NCBI RefSeq assembly: GCF_023221595.1
Contig: NZ_CP096563.1
Location: forward strand, 3,144,501 to 3,208,500
DNA from: Rhodococcus qingshengii JCM 15477
GTDB taxonomy: Bacteria; Actinomycetota; Actinomycetes; Mycobacteriales; Mycobacteriaceae
Length of the DNA stretch: 64,000 nucleotides
Reading direction: 5' to 3'
Position 1 is the first letter of the stretch. The number at the start of each line of letters is the position of its first letter. The notes under the pieces are model-generated. The model was not told the origin of the DNA. It was given only the letters and a program-made list of their open reading frames with translations, and made no database searches. The translations under genes were made by a program, and so were the position numbers. Shown in pieces: positions 9,171 through 18,973 of the stretch.

Positions 9171-11141
9171 TTACCGCTGATCGCGCTTCGGGCCGTCGAA
9201 TCCGTCATAGCTACGACGGTCGGTGCGGCTGCGGAAGCCGCCACCGCTGGTCGAGGCTGCACGGTTGTCGCCGCCTTCGCGGTTTCCCTGGTATCCACCG
9301 GAGGAGCGGTTGCCCTGGTAGCCGGTCGAGGGGCGGCTGTCGCGATCGCCGTACGAGCGGTTGTTGTCGCGGTTGCCCTGGTATCCACCACCGGACGAGC
9401 GGTTGCCCTGGTATCCGCCGCGGCTCTCGCCGTCGCGGCTTCCCTGGTATCCGCCCGAAGAGCGGTTGCCCTGGTAACCCGTCGACGGGCGGCTGTCGCG
9501 GTCTCCGTAGGACGGACGGCTGTCACGGTTGCCCTGGTAACCACCGCTGGAGCGATCACCCTGGTATCCACCACCGGACGAGCGGTTGCCCTGGTATCCG
9601 CCGCGGCTCTCGCCGTCGCGGTTGCCCTGGTAGCCACCCGAGGAGCGGTTTCCTTGGTATCCGGTCGAGGGGCGGCTGTCGCGGTTGCCCTGGTAACCAC
9701 CACTGGAGCGATCACCCTGGTATCCGCCGCGGCTCTCGCCGTCGCGGTTGCCCTGGTAGCCACCCGAAGAACGATTGCCCTGGTATCCACCGGACGAGCG
9801 GTTGCCCTGGTAGCCGCCACGGCTTCCACCACGATCACCGAAGGAACGCTCGCCACGAGAAGAGCTCTCGCGCAACGGTTCTCCGGTCGGCTTCTTGGCG
9901 CCGGTGATGCGAGCAAGTTCAGCAGAACCCGGGGTGACGGCAACGGCTGCGGCATTGACGCCGGCCATACCGGTCAGACGCTTGAACTGACGCTTCTGGT
10001 TGGGCAGCACGATGGCGACAACGGTGCCCTTCTCGCCGGCGCGAGCGGTACGACCAGCGCGGTGCAGGTAGTCCTTGTGGTCGGCCGGGGGATCGACGTG
10101 AACGACGAGGTCGATGCCGTCGACGTGGATGCCGCGTGCTGCGACGTCCGTTGCGACGAGGACCGGGGTGCGGCCGTTCTTGAAACGCTCGAGGACGCGG
10201 GTGCGCTGGTTCTGTGCCTTGCCGCCGTGAAGCGACTCGGCAGCGATGCCGACTGCGCGGAGGCGGTCGGTGATTCCCTCGCAACCGAGCTTGGTGCGGG
10301 CGAACATGATGGTGCGTCCGTCGCGGGCACCGATCTCGGCGAGAACGGAATCCTTCTGTCCACGATCGACGAGGAGAACGTAGTGCTCCATCGTGTCGAC
10401 GCTTGCGCGGCCGTCTTCGGTGGAGTGGGTGACGTGGTTGGCCAGGAACTGACGAACCAGCGACTGGACCTCACGGTCGAGGGTTGCCGAGAACAGCAGA
10501 CGCTGTCCGTCTGCGGGGGTCTCACCGAGGATCGAGCGAACCTCGGGCAGAAAGCCCATGTCCGCCATCTGATCGGCTTCGTCGAGTGCGGTGATTTCCA
10601 CCGAGTCGAGGATGCAGGTGCCCTGACGCAGGTGGTCGCCGAGACGACCCGGCGTTGCGACGAGGACGTCTACGCCGCGGCGAAGCTGATCGACCTGCTT
10701 GGCGAACGGCGTTCCACCGACAGCGGGGCGAACCGTGAGTCCGAGTGCTCCGGCGTAGGAGTTGAGGGAGTCGACCACCTGGAAAGCAAGCTCACGGGTG
10801 GGGACGAGCACGAGTGCGCGGGGACGCTTGGCGGCCGGGCGATCTTCGTGGCGTGAGAGGCGGGTCAGCATCGGCAGGCCGAAGGCGAGGGTCTTGCCCG
10901 ATCCGGTCTGTGCGCGGCCGAGAACGTTGGTTCCGGCGAGCGCGTCCGGGATGGACTGCGCCTGGATGGGGGACGGGACGGTGATGGAGTTGCGCGCCAA
11001 TGCGGCAACAAGCTGCTCGGGCAGGCCGATCTCGGCGAAGGTGATACCCGGCTCGGTGGCGACTGCTTCTTCGGCAGCGGGGGTGTTGACGGTGGGGTCT
11101 TCGATGTTCTCGGAAGACGACATTTGGACAGCGTTGGTCAC
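9171..11141 (-). CDS. DEAD-box RNA helicase with long GYQGNR-repeat C-terminus
   Basis: 656 residues from GTG 11141, supported by GGAGAGG 8 bp upstream; ATG 11123 is an alternative. The core has Walker [21 protein letters not shown] in [17 protein letters not shown] and [10 protein letters not shown]. From about residue 415 the protein is an intrinsically disordered tail with 16 copies of G-Y-Q-G-(N/D/S)-R separated by SSG, DGESR and DSRPS linkers, an RGG-like RNA-binding and condensation-prone region. Likely role: RNA unwinding in ribosome biogenesis or cold shock. A 260-bp untranslated leader precedes it. Confidence 0.94.
   Translation of the reverse strand: MTNAVQMSSSENIEDPTVNTPAAEEAVATEPGITFAEIGLPEQLVAALARNSITVPSPIQAQSIPDALAGTNVLGRAQTGSGKTLAFGLPMLTRLSRHEDRPAAKRPRALVLVPTRELAFQVVDSLNSYAGALGLTVRPAVGGTPFAKQVDQLRRGVDVLVATPGRLGDHLRQGTCILDSVEITALDEADQMADMGFLPEVRSILGETPADGQRLLFSATLDREVQSLVRQFLANHVTHSTEDGRASVDTMEHYVLLVDRGQKDSVLAEIGARDGRTIMFARTKLGCEGITDRLRAVGIAAESLHGGKAQNQRTRVLERFKNGRTPVLVATDVAARGIHVDGIDLVVHVDPPADHKDYLHRAGRTARAGEKGTVVAIVLPNQKRQFKRLTGMAGVNAAAVAVTPGSAELARITGAKKPTGEPLRESSSRGERSFGDRGGSRGGYQGNRSSGGYQGNRSSGGYQGNRDGESRGGYQGDRSSGGYQGNRDSRPSTGYQGNRSSGGYQGNRDGESRGGYQGNRSSGGGYQGDRSSGGYQGNRDSRPSYGDRDSRPSTGYQGNRSSGGYQGSRDGESRGGYQGNRSSGGGYQGNRDNNRSYGDRDSRPSTGYQGNRSSGGYQGNREGGDNRAASTSGGGFRSRTDRRSYDGFDGPKRDQR
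9278..9822 (-). repeat. Coding tandem repeat (GYQGNR units) in helicase tail
   Basis: Sixteen degenerate in-frame copies of an 18-base unit encoding GYQG(N/D/S)R, with larger ~100-130-bp blocks themselves repeated (each ending in [12 protein letters not shown]). Such an array is prone to length variation between strains by recombination or slippage. Confidence 0.9.
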
Positions 11142-11402
11142 GCGGAAACCTCTCCGGACTACGGGCACGTCGCGGAGCGGAAGAAGCCATGCTGAAATAC
11201 ACGACACAGTTCGCAAAGGGACGAGCCAGGGCACATGTCACCTGGCAATCCGAACGCATACTGCGGGGAATTGGGCTGTGTGCCGTTATATGTTGACGGA
11301 CCACGATGGTGGCCGTGATCCACTCTACGCCACCGGGGACACCGAAGTCAGGTAGCCCCGCCTGTGACCTGCACTACTACACGGGGTTACGCAGGTCAAG
11401 AC
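11142..11402 (-). promoter_or_regulatory. Leader/promoter region of the repeat-tail helicase
   Basis: 261 bp without a gene. It holds an 8-bp inverted repeat TGACCTGC/GCAGGTCA (11365-11372 with 11391-11398), 4 bp past the stop of the M56 peptidase gene and probably its terminator. The rest should be the promoter and 5' UTR of the helicase. I could not fix a -10/-35 pair with confidence. Confidence 0.35.
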
Positions 11403-12356
11403 TCAGTATGCGTTGAAAAGCAGTCGAAGTTCGGTGAGCCAGGGCACAGCAACCGCAACCGTGGGAACAACGAGAATCGCGACCGCCCCGAGATACGCAA
11501 AAACTGCGATGCGGGGATCTGCGTCGTCGGCCGAGAGGCGCTGCACCCGGATGAGCGTCGACGGCCCGCCCGCTGCCATTGCCCCGCGGGGTGCCGTCGA
11601 TCCGGCACACGCGACAAGCGCCCGCGCGAGGGGAGTGGGACCGGTAGCCCGCACGGCTGAATCGTCGGCGAGCAACTCCACCAGTAGCTGCACCGATCCC
11701 AGGGCCGACTTGCTACGAACGAAACGGGGGAACGCGTGGTTGACGGCAGTGAAAGCCTCGAGGACCAGATCGTGACGAGCTCGCAGGTGGGAACGCTCGT
11801 GCGTCAGGATGGCTTTGACCTCGGCATGATCGAGGTTCTGCAGAGTGCCTTGACTGAGAACCACGCGTTGACGCAGACCTGGCAGGCAGTATGCGATCGG
11901 TTCGTCGACGTCCAGTACCCGCAGATCGGGTGTGCGTTCCACCGACGCGGGCATGGCGCAGTCGTCGAGAAGGTCCACCAACACGCGGTGACGTGCACGG
12001 CGACGTCGGGTTCTCACAGCGACCTGGATGATCGAGAAGATCAGCTTCGCGCCGATCAGAAGCGTCAGGGCAAAAACAACCACGTACAGAATCCACAGCG
12101 GGAGCCCGAGTGCATCGATTTCGGCGGTCGGGGCCGTCGTCGGCCTACCGTCAGTGCCGGGAACGAGCAGCTGGCTGGCAATGGCCAGGCCCGAGCTGAA
12201 TGCCGACAGCACCGCAGCAATTGCGACGGCTTGCCACAGAACCAACGCCGCGCGTGGAGCGCGGTAAGGCCACGTGGAGCGGCTCAGGAGTGCGGGAACC
12301 GGACCGGCCAGCAACAAGGCAAGCAGTCCGAAAACCAGTGCAGTAGTGGCGTTCAT
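11403..12356 (-). CDS. M56-family (BlaR1-like) membrane metallopeptidase (Rv1845c-like)
   Basis: 317 residues. N-terminal hydrophobic segments (about 3-22, 32-55, 85-110) precede a cytosolic zinc-peptidase domain with HERSH (HExxH, about residue 186) and a conserved downstream ARHDLVLEAF. Another membrane segment lies near the C-terminus (about 280-305). It lacks the large penicillin-binding sensor of staphylococcal BlaR1, as the mycobacterial homologue does. It lies 25 bp after blaI in the same direction. By family logic the peptidase inactivates BlaI under cell-wall stress; the signal it senses is not visible. Confidence 0.9.
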   Translation of the reverse strand: MNATTALVFGLLALLLAGPVPALLSRSTWPYRAPRAALVLWQAVAIAAVLSAFSSGLAIASQLLVPGTDGRPTTAPTAEIDALGLPLWILYVVVFALTLLIGAKLIFSIIQVAVRTRRRRARHRVLVDLLDDCAMPASVERTPDLRVLDVDEPIAYCLPGLRQRVVLSQGTLQNLDHAEVKAILTHERSHLRARHDLVLEAFTAVNHAFPRFVRSKSALGSVQLLVELLADDSAVRATGPTPLARALVACAGSTAPRGAMAAGGPSTLIRVQRLSADDADPRIAVFAYLGAVAILVVPTVAVAVPWLTELRLLFNAY

Positions 12357-12381
12357 GTCCTACACATCATGCACGACGAAA

Positions 12382-12795
12382 TCAGTTCGGCCTAGAAATT
12401 CCGGGCTGCGCAGCCTTTTTCGCGGACTCGCGCACCTCGAGGGCAGCGAGCGCTTCGCGGAGAGCATCGGCTTCGTCAGCATTGACCTGTCCCACGAAGT
12501 GGACGAGCGCCGCAGCGCGACCGCCGGACTCCGGAGCCTGGGCCAGCGCGTCGACCATCAGACTCGCGACCAGTTCTTCGCGCTTGTTGACGGGAAGATA
12601 GCGATGTGCGCGATCGTCACGCTGCTGAATCACCAGATGCTTCTTCGCCAGGCGCTGCAGAACGGTCATCACCGTCGTGTACGCCAATTCGCGATGCGTC
12701 GCGAGTGCTTCATGCACCTGTCGCACAGTTTGCGGTTCCGATGTGGACCACAAATGATCCATCACCGCGCGTTCGAGTTCACCTAGACCTGCCAT
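12382..12795 (-). CDS. blaI: BlaI/MecI-family winged-helix repressor (Rv1846c-like)
   Basis: 137 residues. N-terminal winged helix (about 5-75; GELERAVMDHLW, TVRQVHEAL, AYTTVMTVLQRL recognition region) and a C-terminal dimerisation helix. In mycobacteria BlaI represses blaC, its own operon and ATP synthase genes, and is released by the M56 partner. The start is ATG 12795, with a perfect BlaI-type palindrome 35 bp upstream, so autorepression is expected. Confidence 0.94.
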   Translation of the reverse strand: MAGLGELERAVMDHLWSTSEPQTVRQVHEALATHRELAYTTVMTVLQRLAKKHLVIQQRDDRAHRYLPVNKREELVASLMVDALAQAPESGGRAAALVHFVGQVNADEADALREALAALEVRESAKKAAQPGISRPN

Positions 12796-12829
12796 TCTTC
12801 GATTCTACGGACTTCCACGACGAAATACG

Positions 12830-12843
12830 TACTACTGGTAGTA
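12830..12843. promoter_or_regulatory. BlaI operator
   Basis: Perfect 14-bp palindrome TACTACTGGTAGTA in the intergenic space between blaI and the divergent mprF-like gene. It resembles the mycobacterial BlaI box (two TACTAC half-sites facing each other) as I recall it. Confidence 0.8.
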
Positions 12844-12986
12844 GTAACCACCTCGGTGGGGGTGTGGTATTGGCCATAGTGATCTGCGTGACGGTTACGG
12901 TGGTGTGAGACGACGAAAGTCCCGACAATGACGATGCCCGATAATTGCAAGCCAACAGTCGATCCGCAGAAAGTAGCCGCACGTAG

Positions 12987-15560
12987 ATGACGATCGACAG
13001 TTCGCCGGGCACCGAAGAATCGACATCACGGGCGCGGGTAGTCACGCAGAAAGCTGCCGGCATCATCCGTTTCGGCATTCGCGACGCACCGTTGACGGTC
13101 GTTCTACTTCTCACCATGTGGATCGTGGGTGCCGCAACCGGCAGCCTCGTTCACGGACCGTCCCGCGATCTCGAGCACACGATCGGTGCCGGAATGGGCT
13201 CGATCCAGCACGGCCGCATCTGGACTCCGCTCACGTCCGTGCTGTGGGCAGGAAACCTGCTCGGGTACCTCGGCGCGACCGTGCTCCTGATCGCAGTCGC
13301 CGCACCCCTCGAACGCCGAATGGGAACGATCAAGCTTGCGATCGCCGGCGCAAGCACTCAAATCTTGGGAGTCCTGCTCGGGCTCGGCTGGGCGTCGTTT
13401 GCGAAGGTGTTCGATTCCAGTTGGGGATTCCGCCTCCACGTGGGCTCCGCGGTCGGAGCCAGTGCATGGATCGTCGGCGCTGCGATGGCCGCCAGCTCGA
13501 ACATGGGCACCCTGTGGCGCCGTCGCATTCGCGTCGGAACTTTGGCGTTGACGATCACTTTGGCCTTGTTCAGTGGTCAGCTGCAAGACGTCATCCGATT
13601 CTTTGCCGCTGTGGTGGGTTTGGTGATCGGTCAGTGGATCGTCGGACGATCGGCGCGCGGTGAGCGCATCGCCGGGACACAGCGAGAGGGTCGCGTCCTG
13701 GTCGCCATCGTCGTCGCGGCGAGTGCGATCGGCCCGATGATCGCCGCATTGTCCCCGCAGGCGGTCGGCCCACTCGCGGTCCTCCGTGACCTCTTCCGCG
13801 GAGTTCCCTGGACTGTCGCCGAGGTTCGAGAACTGTGCGAGGAGTCGTCGTCGGATCCGGACTGCCGACGAGGACTCCTCGAGCTCAGACTCTCCGGTAT
13901 CGGCCCGACTCTGCTCTCGCTGATGCCGTCGATCTTCGTTCTCGTGTTGAGTGACGGGCTCCGTCGTGGCCGCAGATTCGCCTGGATTGCGACAGTGTGT
14001 GCTCAGGTAGTCCTACTCGTCCTCTCGATCGGGAACTTCGTCATCAGGTTCGTCGACGCCGTCGACAGTGACAGCTTGTTCTACGGAATCAGCGATCCGA
14101 ACGTGTACCGAACTCTGGTGCCGTTCCTGACACCGCTCTTCGTACTGATCCTGCTGATCGCGACACGTCGATACTTCGACGTCGCGGCCCCGGCCAAGAC
14201 ATACCGACGTCTCGGTGCTGCGATCGTGACCTTGCTCGCGGTCCTCGCCGTGATCTACGTCGGCGGCGGAATGCTCGCCAGGCACGGGTTCGATCGCGAG
14301 CCCACCGTAACGATGTTGCTCGCGGACTTCCCTCAGCGCCTTGTACCGCCCGTGTACCTGCAGTTGATCGATCCGCGTCTGCTTCCCGTGGACATCGAGT
14401 CGACGTTGCTCTTCGAGTGGACCGGCGTCGTGTTCTGGGGCGTCGCCGCCGTGTTGGTGTTCGTGAGTTTCCTCAAGCCGGTCAAGACCGCCGATCCCAA
14501 AGCCGCCGAACGAGCGCGATCCATGTTGATCGCCGGTACCGGCAGCCCGTTGTCCTGGATGACGACGTGGAAGGGAAACACATACTGGTTCAGCGCGGAC
14601 GGTTCGAGTTACGTCGCGTATCGCGTCATCGCCGGTGTTGCTCTCACAACCGGTGATCCGGTCGGTCCTCCAGATCGCATGCGCACGGCGATCGAGGAGT
14701 TTGCCGAGTTCGCTTCGTCGAACGGTTGGATTCCCTGCTTCTATTCAGTGACCGACGACGCCCGAAGCATCACTGATTCCATGGGCTGGAGCGGCCTGCA
14801 GGTCGCCGAGGAAACCGTGCTCGACCTCGGACAGGTCGCGTTCACAGGAAAGCGGTTCCAGGATGTGCGAACAGCACTGAACCGGGCGAAGAAGTCCGGG
14901 ATCACGGCCGAGTGGATTTCCTTCCCTCATGCACCTCTCACGATCAAGGATCAGATAGTTGCGATCTCGGAGGAATGGGTGGCGGACAAGGGGATGCCCG
15001 AGATGGGATTCACCCTCGGCGGACTCGACGAGGTCGACGACGAACAAGTGCGGTGCCTGATCGCCGTCGACGAGGATCGCACCGTGCACGGTGTCACGTC
15101 GTGGCTACCGGTGTACCGCGACGGCAAAGTCGTCGGGTGGACACTCGACTTCATGAGGCGACGCTCCGAAGGATTCCGTCCCGCGATGGAGTTCCTCATC
15201 GCCTCCGCTGCACTGAAATTGGAGGAGGAGGGCGTCGAGTTCCTCAGTCTGTCCGGTGCACCGTTGGCAACAATCGCCGGTGATTCCGAGAGGAATGCGA
15301 ACGAACCGGAGGCCACGACTTTCTCGGCGATGATGGACAGCGTGCTCGACCTACTCGGTCGCACCCTGGAACCGGTCTACGGATTTCGTTCGCTGTTGGC
15401 CTTCAAATCGAAGTTCCAGCCTCGGTACGTGCCGATGCACATGACCTTCGCCGATCCAGCCGCGTTGCCGAGCATCGGGAACGCGGTCGGACGGGCGTAC
15501 CTGCCGACCGTGACGATCGGTCAAGGATTCAAACTTGTTCGGACGATTCTGGGTCGCTGA
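12987..15560 (+). CDS. mprF: MprF-like bifunctional membrane protein (rhomboid-like N-term + DUF2156)
   Basis: 857 residues. The N-terminal ~230 residues are a polytopic rhomboid-like domain (helices near 32-52, 88-108, 115-135, 145-170), followed by further membrane helices (about 240-260, 310-395, 410-435, 485-510). From ~510 to 830 comes a soluble DUF2156/LPG-synthase C-terminal domain of GNAT-like fold. Family role: transfer of an amino acid from aminoacyl-tRNA to phosphatidylglycerol and flipping of the product, giving resistance to cationic peptides. No lysyl-tRNA synthetase domain is fused, unlike mycobacterial LysX. A GATAAT -10-like hexamer lies at 12940-12945. It ends 10 bp from the convergent ABC transporter gene. 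Confidence 0.85.
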   Translation: MTIDSSPGTEESTSRARVVTQKAAGIIRFGIRDAPLTVVLLLTMWIVGAATGSLVHGPSRDLEHTIGAGMGSIQHGRIWTPLTSVLWAGNLLGYLGATVLLIAVAAPLERRMGTIKLAIAGASTQILGVLLGLGWASFAKVFDSSWGFRLHVGSAVGASAWIVGAAMAASSNMGTLWRRRIRVGTLALTITLALFSGQLQDVIRFFAAVVGLVIGQWIVGRSARGERIAGTQREGRVLVAIVVAASAIGPMIAALSPQAVGPLAVLRDLFRGVPWTVAEVRELCEESSSDPDCRRGLLELRLSGIGPTLLSLMPSIFVLVLSDGLRRGRRFAWIATVCAQVVLLVLSIGNFVIRFVDAVDSDSLFYGISDPNVYRTLVPFLTPLFVLILLIATRRYFDVAAPAKTYRRLGAAIVTLLAVLAVIYVGGGMLARHGFDREPTVTMLLADFPQRLVPPVYLQLIDPRLLPVDIESTLLFEWTGVVFWGVAAVLVFVSFLKPVKTADPKAAERARSMLIAGTGSPLSWMTTWKGNTYWFSADGSSYVAYRVIAGVALTTGDPVGPPDRMRTAIEEFAEFASSNGWIPCFYSVTDDARSITDSMGWSGLQVAEETVLDLGQVAFTGKRFQDVRTALNRAKKSGITAEWISFPHAPLTIKDQIVAISEEWVADKGMPEMGFTLGGLDEVDDEQVRCLIAVDEDRTVHGVTSWLPVYRDGKVVGWTLDFMRRRSEGFRPAMEFLIASAALKLEEEGVEFLSLSGAPLATIAGDSERNANEPEATTFSAMMDSVLDLLGRTLEPVYGFRSLLAFKSKFQPRYVPMHMTFADPAALPSIGNAVGRAYLPTVTIGQGFKLVRTILGR

Positions 15561-15570
15561 TTCGCGATCG

Positions 15571-16422
15571 TCACGCAGGCTTTGCCGGCCCGCCGACGGC
15601 GCCGAACACGTGCCGGGTACCGATCGGAACGATCAGCGGCCGATCCGAGACGGGATCGTCGATGACCGCAGCTTCGAGACCGAATACGTCGAGCAGAAGT
15701 TCCGCGGAAATGATCTCTTTGGGGACGCCCGAAGCGACGACGGCGCCGTCGCGCATCACGATCAGATGATCGCTGTATCTGACCGCGAGATTGAGGTCGT
15801 GCAGCACCATCACCACGGTGCGCCCCATTTCCTCGTGGAGTTGATCCACCAGGTCGAGGACTTCCATCGAGTGCGCGAGGTCCAGATAGGTAGTCGGTTC
15901 GTCGAGAAGCAGAATGTCGGTTCCCTGGGCGAGAGCCATCGAGATCCAGGCTCGCTGGCGCTGACCGCCGGACAATTGATCGACAGGTCGATCGGCGAGA
16001 TCCGAGACACCGGTCAGCTCCAGCGCTTCGGCGACCTCGCCCTCGTCGTCCGCGGACCACTGCCTGATCCACGACTGGTGCGGGTGGCGCCCACGTGAGA
16101 CCAGATCGGCGACGGTGAGTCCTTCGGGCGCAACTGGAGTCTGGGGGAGCATTCCGAGCACCCGTGCGACTTCCTTGGTCTTCATCGAACTGATCGCCTT
16201 GCCGTCCAGGACAACCGATCCGCCCTTGGGCTTGAGCAGACGACCGAGCGCACGCAGGAGCGTCGACTTGCCGCAACCATTGGGGCCGATGACCGTCGTG
16301 ATCACGCCGGTAGGGATCTCGAGATCGAGTCCGTCGACGATGATGCGGTCCCCGTACCCGAGCGTCAGGTTCTTGGCGACGAGACGCGAAGGAGTATCGG
16401 TGGACTGGGCGATGGTGGTCAT
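15571..16422 (-). CDS. Ferric-siderophore ABC transporter ATP-binding protein
   Basis: 283 residues, FecE/FepC type. Walker A GPNGCGKST (about 47-55), Q-loop LPQTPVAPEG, signature LSGGQRQRAW (about 147-156), Walker B ILLLDEPTTYLD (about 168-179), switch His in VLHDLNLA. Starts with ATGA overlapping the stop of the permease gene upstream. Third gene of a permease-permease-ATPase operon that lacks a substrate-binding lipoprotein, which must be encoded elsewhere. Confidence 0.95.
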   Translation of the reverse strand: MTTIAQSTDTPSRLVAKNLTLGYGDRIIVDGLDLEIPTGVITTVIGPNGCGKSTLLRALGRLLKPKGGSVVLDGKAISSMKTKEVARVLGMLPQTPVAPEGLTVADLVSRGRHPHQSWIRQWSADDEGEVAEALELTGVSDLADRPVDQLSGGQRQRAWISMALAQGTDILLLDEPTTYLDLAHSMEVLDLVDQLHEEMGRTVVMVLHDLNLAVRYSDHLIVMRDGAVVASGVPKEIISAELLLDVFGLEAAVIDDPVSDRPLIVPIGTRHVFGAVGGPAKPA

Positions 16423-17510
16423 GCTGTGACCTTCCGATTGTTACGAACCAACAGGTAGAGCAGGAACGGACCACCAAGTGCGGAAGTCACGATTCCGACG
16501 GGGAGTTCCACAGGCAGAATTGTTCGAGCGATGACGTCGCTGCCGACCACCAGTACAGCACCGGTCAGCGCGGACGCCACGATGGGCGGGCCGGCAGAGC
16601 GCACCAGACGCATAGCGACCTGTGGCGCAGCCAGGGCGACAAAGCCGACCGGACCTGCTGCGGCGGTTGCGATGGCGGCCAGCGCCACGGCGGAGAGCAA
16701 CAGTTTGGCCTGCGATGATTGCAAGCGAACACCGAGAGAGGTGGCGTTGTCGTCGCCCAACCGCAGCGCTCCCATGGTGAACGAAGCGATCACCGCGTAG
16801 CCGCCGACTACCGCGACAGCGATGGCTACCGGCCACATCTGATTCCAGGTGGCACCGTTGAGCGAACCGTTGAGCCACACCTGTGCGCGGGAAGCATCGT
16901 TGATGTCCGCCGAGATGAGAAGCCATCCCGTCGCTGCCACGAGCATGGCGTTGATGCCGATGCCGATCAGGATGAGGCGGAATCCCTCGACGCCTTTTCG
17001 CCATGCCAGGGCGTAGATCACCACAGCTGTCAGCAGACCGCCACACAGTGCAGCCAACGGAATCCCCAGTGTGGCAAGCAGTCCCACGAACGACCCGCCA
17101 CCGCCGAGCACGATGAGAGCAACCGCGGCAGCACTCGATCCGGCCGTGATTCCGAGGATGTCGGGGCTGGCGAGGGCGTTGCGAGCGATCGTCTGGGTGA
17201 CCGCACCGGCAATGCCGAGTGCCATACCGATGAAGAGTGCGGTGAGCGATCGAGGAAGTCGGAGGTCGAAGACGATCAGGTTCTGTGTCTTGCTTCCATT
17301 ACCGAGCAGGACGGAAATGACATCGGGGATCGAGATCGGATAGTCGCCGCGTCCGATGTTGATGCAGAGCAGAAGGAAGAGTGCGACCGCGAGCGCAATG
17401 CACACCGACACTGCGAGTGGACGGTAGACCAGCGAGAATCCACCGATACGAATCGACTTACGTGAGGGGACGGTCCGGGGGAGTACCCGGAGTTCTTGCT
17501 TGAGCGTCAC
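16419..17510 (-). CDS. FecCD-type siderophore permease
   Basis: 363 residues from GTG 17510, chosen because it gives a 4-bp GTGA overlap with the upstream permease gene; the frame further upstream is antisense to that gene's end. About nine to ten helices and the FecCD signatures RLPRSLTALFIGMALGIAG and PVGFVALAAPQVAMRLV are present. It should form a heterodimeric channel with the RDD-FecCD permease and be powered by the ATPase that follows. Iron supply is the probable function. Confidence 0.93.
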   Translation of the reverse strand: MTLKQELRVLPRTVPSRKSIRIGGFSLVYRPLAVSVCIALAVALFLLLCINIGRGDYPISIPDVISVLLGNGSKTQNLIVFDLRLPRSLTALFIGMALGIAGAVTQTIARNALASPDILGITAGSSAAAVALIVLGGGGSFVGLLATLGIPLAALCGGLLTAVVIYALAWRKGVEGFRLILIGIGINAMLVAATGWLLISADINDASRAQVWLNGSLNGATWNQMWPVAIAVAVVGGYAVIASFTMGALRLGDDNATSLGVRLQSSQAKLLLSAVALAAIATAAAGPVGFVALAAPQVAMRLVRSAGPPIVASALTGAVLVVGSDVIARTILPVELPVGIVTSALGGPFLLYLLVRNNRKVTA

Positions 17511-18973
17511 AGACTTGCCAACTTCCTGCGGCGTACGAGAGCGATGAAGAACGGGGCGCCGAAGAGGGCCAGGATGATTCCGACCTGCAACTCGCCGGGG
17601 CGCACGACTACGCGACCGATGATGTCCGCGGTGATCAGCATGACCGCACCGAGCAAGCCCGCGTACGGGACCAGCCAGCGGTAGTCGGGTCCGGTGATGG
17701 CCCGGGCCACGTGGGGGACCACCAATCCGATGAACGCGATAGGTCCACACGCTGCGGTCGCGGCGCCGGTCAGCAGGGTGATCGCGATGATGCCGAGTGT
17801 GCGACTGAACGCGATGTTCGTTCCCAACGCTTTTGCGACGTCTTCACCCAGGCTGAGGACATTGAGACCAGGCGTACTTGCCAAGGCGATGACCAATCCG
17901 AGTATCAGGAAGGGGAGGACCTGCCAGAGGACGTCGAACCCGCGACCGGACACCGACCCGACTACCCAGAAACGGTAGGCGTCCAGGCTCGTCTGGTCGA
18001 GGATTATCACGGCGTTGGTCATGGCTTGCAGGAAGAACGCGACGGCCGCGCCCGCCAGAGCCAGACTCAGAGGACTCGCGCCGCCGTTTCCGATGGAGGA
18101 CAAGCCGAAGACGACGATGCTGGCGACGAACGATCCTGCAAACGCGAACCAGAGGTACTGACTCGGTGCGGTGAAGCCGAAGAGATAGATCGCCATGACT
18201 ACGAAGAAAGCCGCGCCGGCGTTGAGGCCGAGTAGTCCGGCATCTGCCAACGGGTTACGCGTGTGTCCCTGAATCAGGGCGCCGGCGATACCGAGTGCGA
18301 TGCCGACGACAAGACCCAGGATGGTCCGCGGAGCGCGCAACGTTCGCACGATGATGTCCGTCTGGGTGCCGTCCGAACTGAAGATGGCGTGGAAGATCTC
18401 GGCAAACGTCAGCGGACGTGCGCCCACCGCGATGCTCGCGAGCATGACGAGCGCGAGAAGAACCGTGAGCACCGCGAGACCGATCAGCCGGCGTCGACGA
18501 GTTGCCCCGACGCTGTTGTCGCGCGCGAGTTCCTCGAACCCTTCTTCGCGCGCCGTGCTTTCACGGACCACCTCGATACCGGTTCGATCGAACGGCCTGC
18601 GCAGAGCCCGGCGAACACCGATGGGCTGCTTTGTCTTCGCGTCACGCGTGACCAGACCTACCCATCCCTTTCCCGAGGTCCGGCCTGTGGCACCTTCGCG
18701 GAATCCCAGGTTCCACACGAGGAGACCAACGGCAATGGCTATTGCCGTCCCACCGAATACTGCGCGGTCGGCTTCGCCGCCACCGTTCTCGTCTCGGAGC
18801 GACTGAACGACGTACCAGCCGACGAGCAACGGAAGCAGGAACACCCCCGCGTCGAAAATCCCAGCTAGAACACGCATTCGGACAGGAGCCGGGCCGCGCG
18901 GCACTATGCGCCGTCCGTACGTCTCGCTGGGTCCTCGGGGATGTCCGTTCCCGAGCGGTTTGATCATCGTCAC
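17507..18973 (-). CDS. RDD domain fused to FecCD siderophore permease
   Basis: 488 residues from GTG 18973 (AGGAGC about 12 bp upstream; ATG 18967 is also possible). Residues about 20-145 form an RDD-type membrane domain: VRMRVLAGIFDAGVF, two helices, then GRTSGKGWVGLVTRD and RRALRRPF. After a charged linker, residues about 170-485 are a full FecCD permease with RAPRTILGLVVGIALGIAG and GPIAFIGLVVPHVAR. FecCD permeases are normally ~330-350 residues without RDD, so this is a real fusion in one frame. First gene of the transporter operon; an IdeR-type box sits 137 bp upstream. Confidence 0.9.
   Translation of the reverse strand: MTMIKPLGNGHPRGPSETYGRRIVPRGPAPVRMRVLAGIFDAGVFLLPLLVGWYVVQSLRDENGGGEADRAVFGGTAIAIAVGLLVWNLGFREGATGRTSGKGWVGLVTRDAKTKQPIGVRRALRRPFDRTGIEVVRESTAREEGFEELARDNSVGATRRRRLIGLAVLTVLLALVMLASIAVGARPLTFAEIFHAIFSSDGTQTDIIVRTLRAPRTILGLVVGIALGIAGALIQGHTRNPLADAGLLGLNAGAAFFVVMAIYLFGFTAPSQYLWFAFAGSFVASIVVFGLSSIGNGGASPLSLALAGAAVAFFLQAMTNAVIILDQTSLDAYRFWVVGSVSGRGFDVLWQVLPFLILGLVIALASTPGLNVLSLGEDVAKALGTNIAFSRTLGIIAITLLTGAATAACGPIAFIGLVVPHVARAITGPDYRWLVPYAGLLGAVMLITADIIGRVVVRPGELQVGIILALFGAPFFIALVRRRKLASL

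Noticed and set aside
9278..9822. Regularly spaced repeats that could suggest a CRISPR array
   Set aside because: The repeat unit is a multiple of three and in frame with a helicase tail; the 'spacers' are also repeated, and no cas gene is present.
9033..10856. 607-residue plus-strand frame opposite the helicase tail, rich in Val/Ala/Thr repeats
   Set aside because: Antisense shadow of the GYQGNR repeat; the helicase frame has all DEAD-box motifs and a ribosome-binding site.
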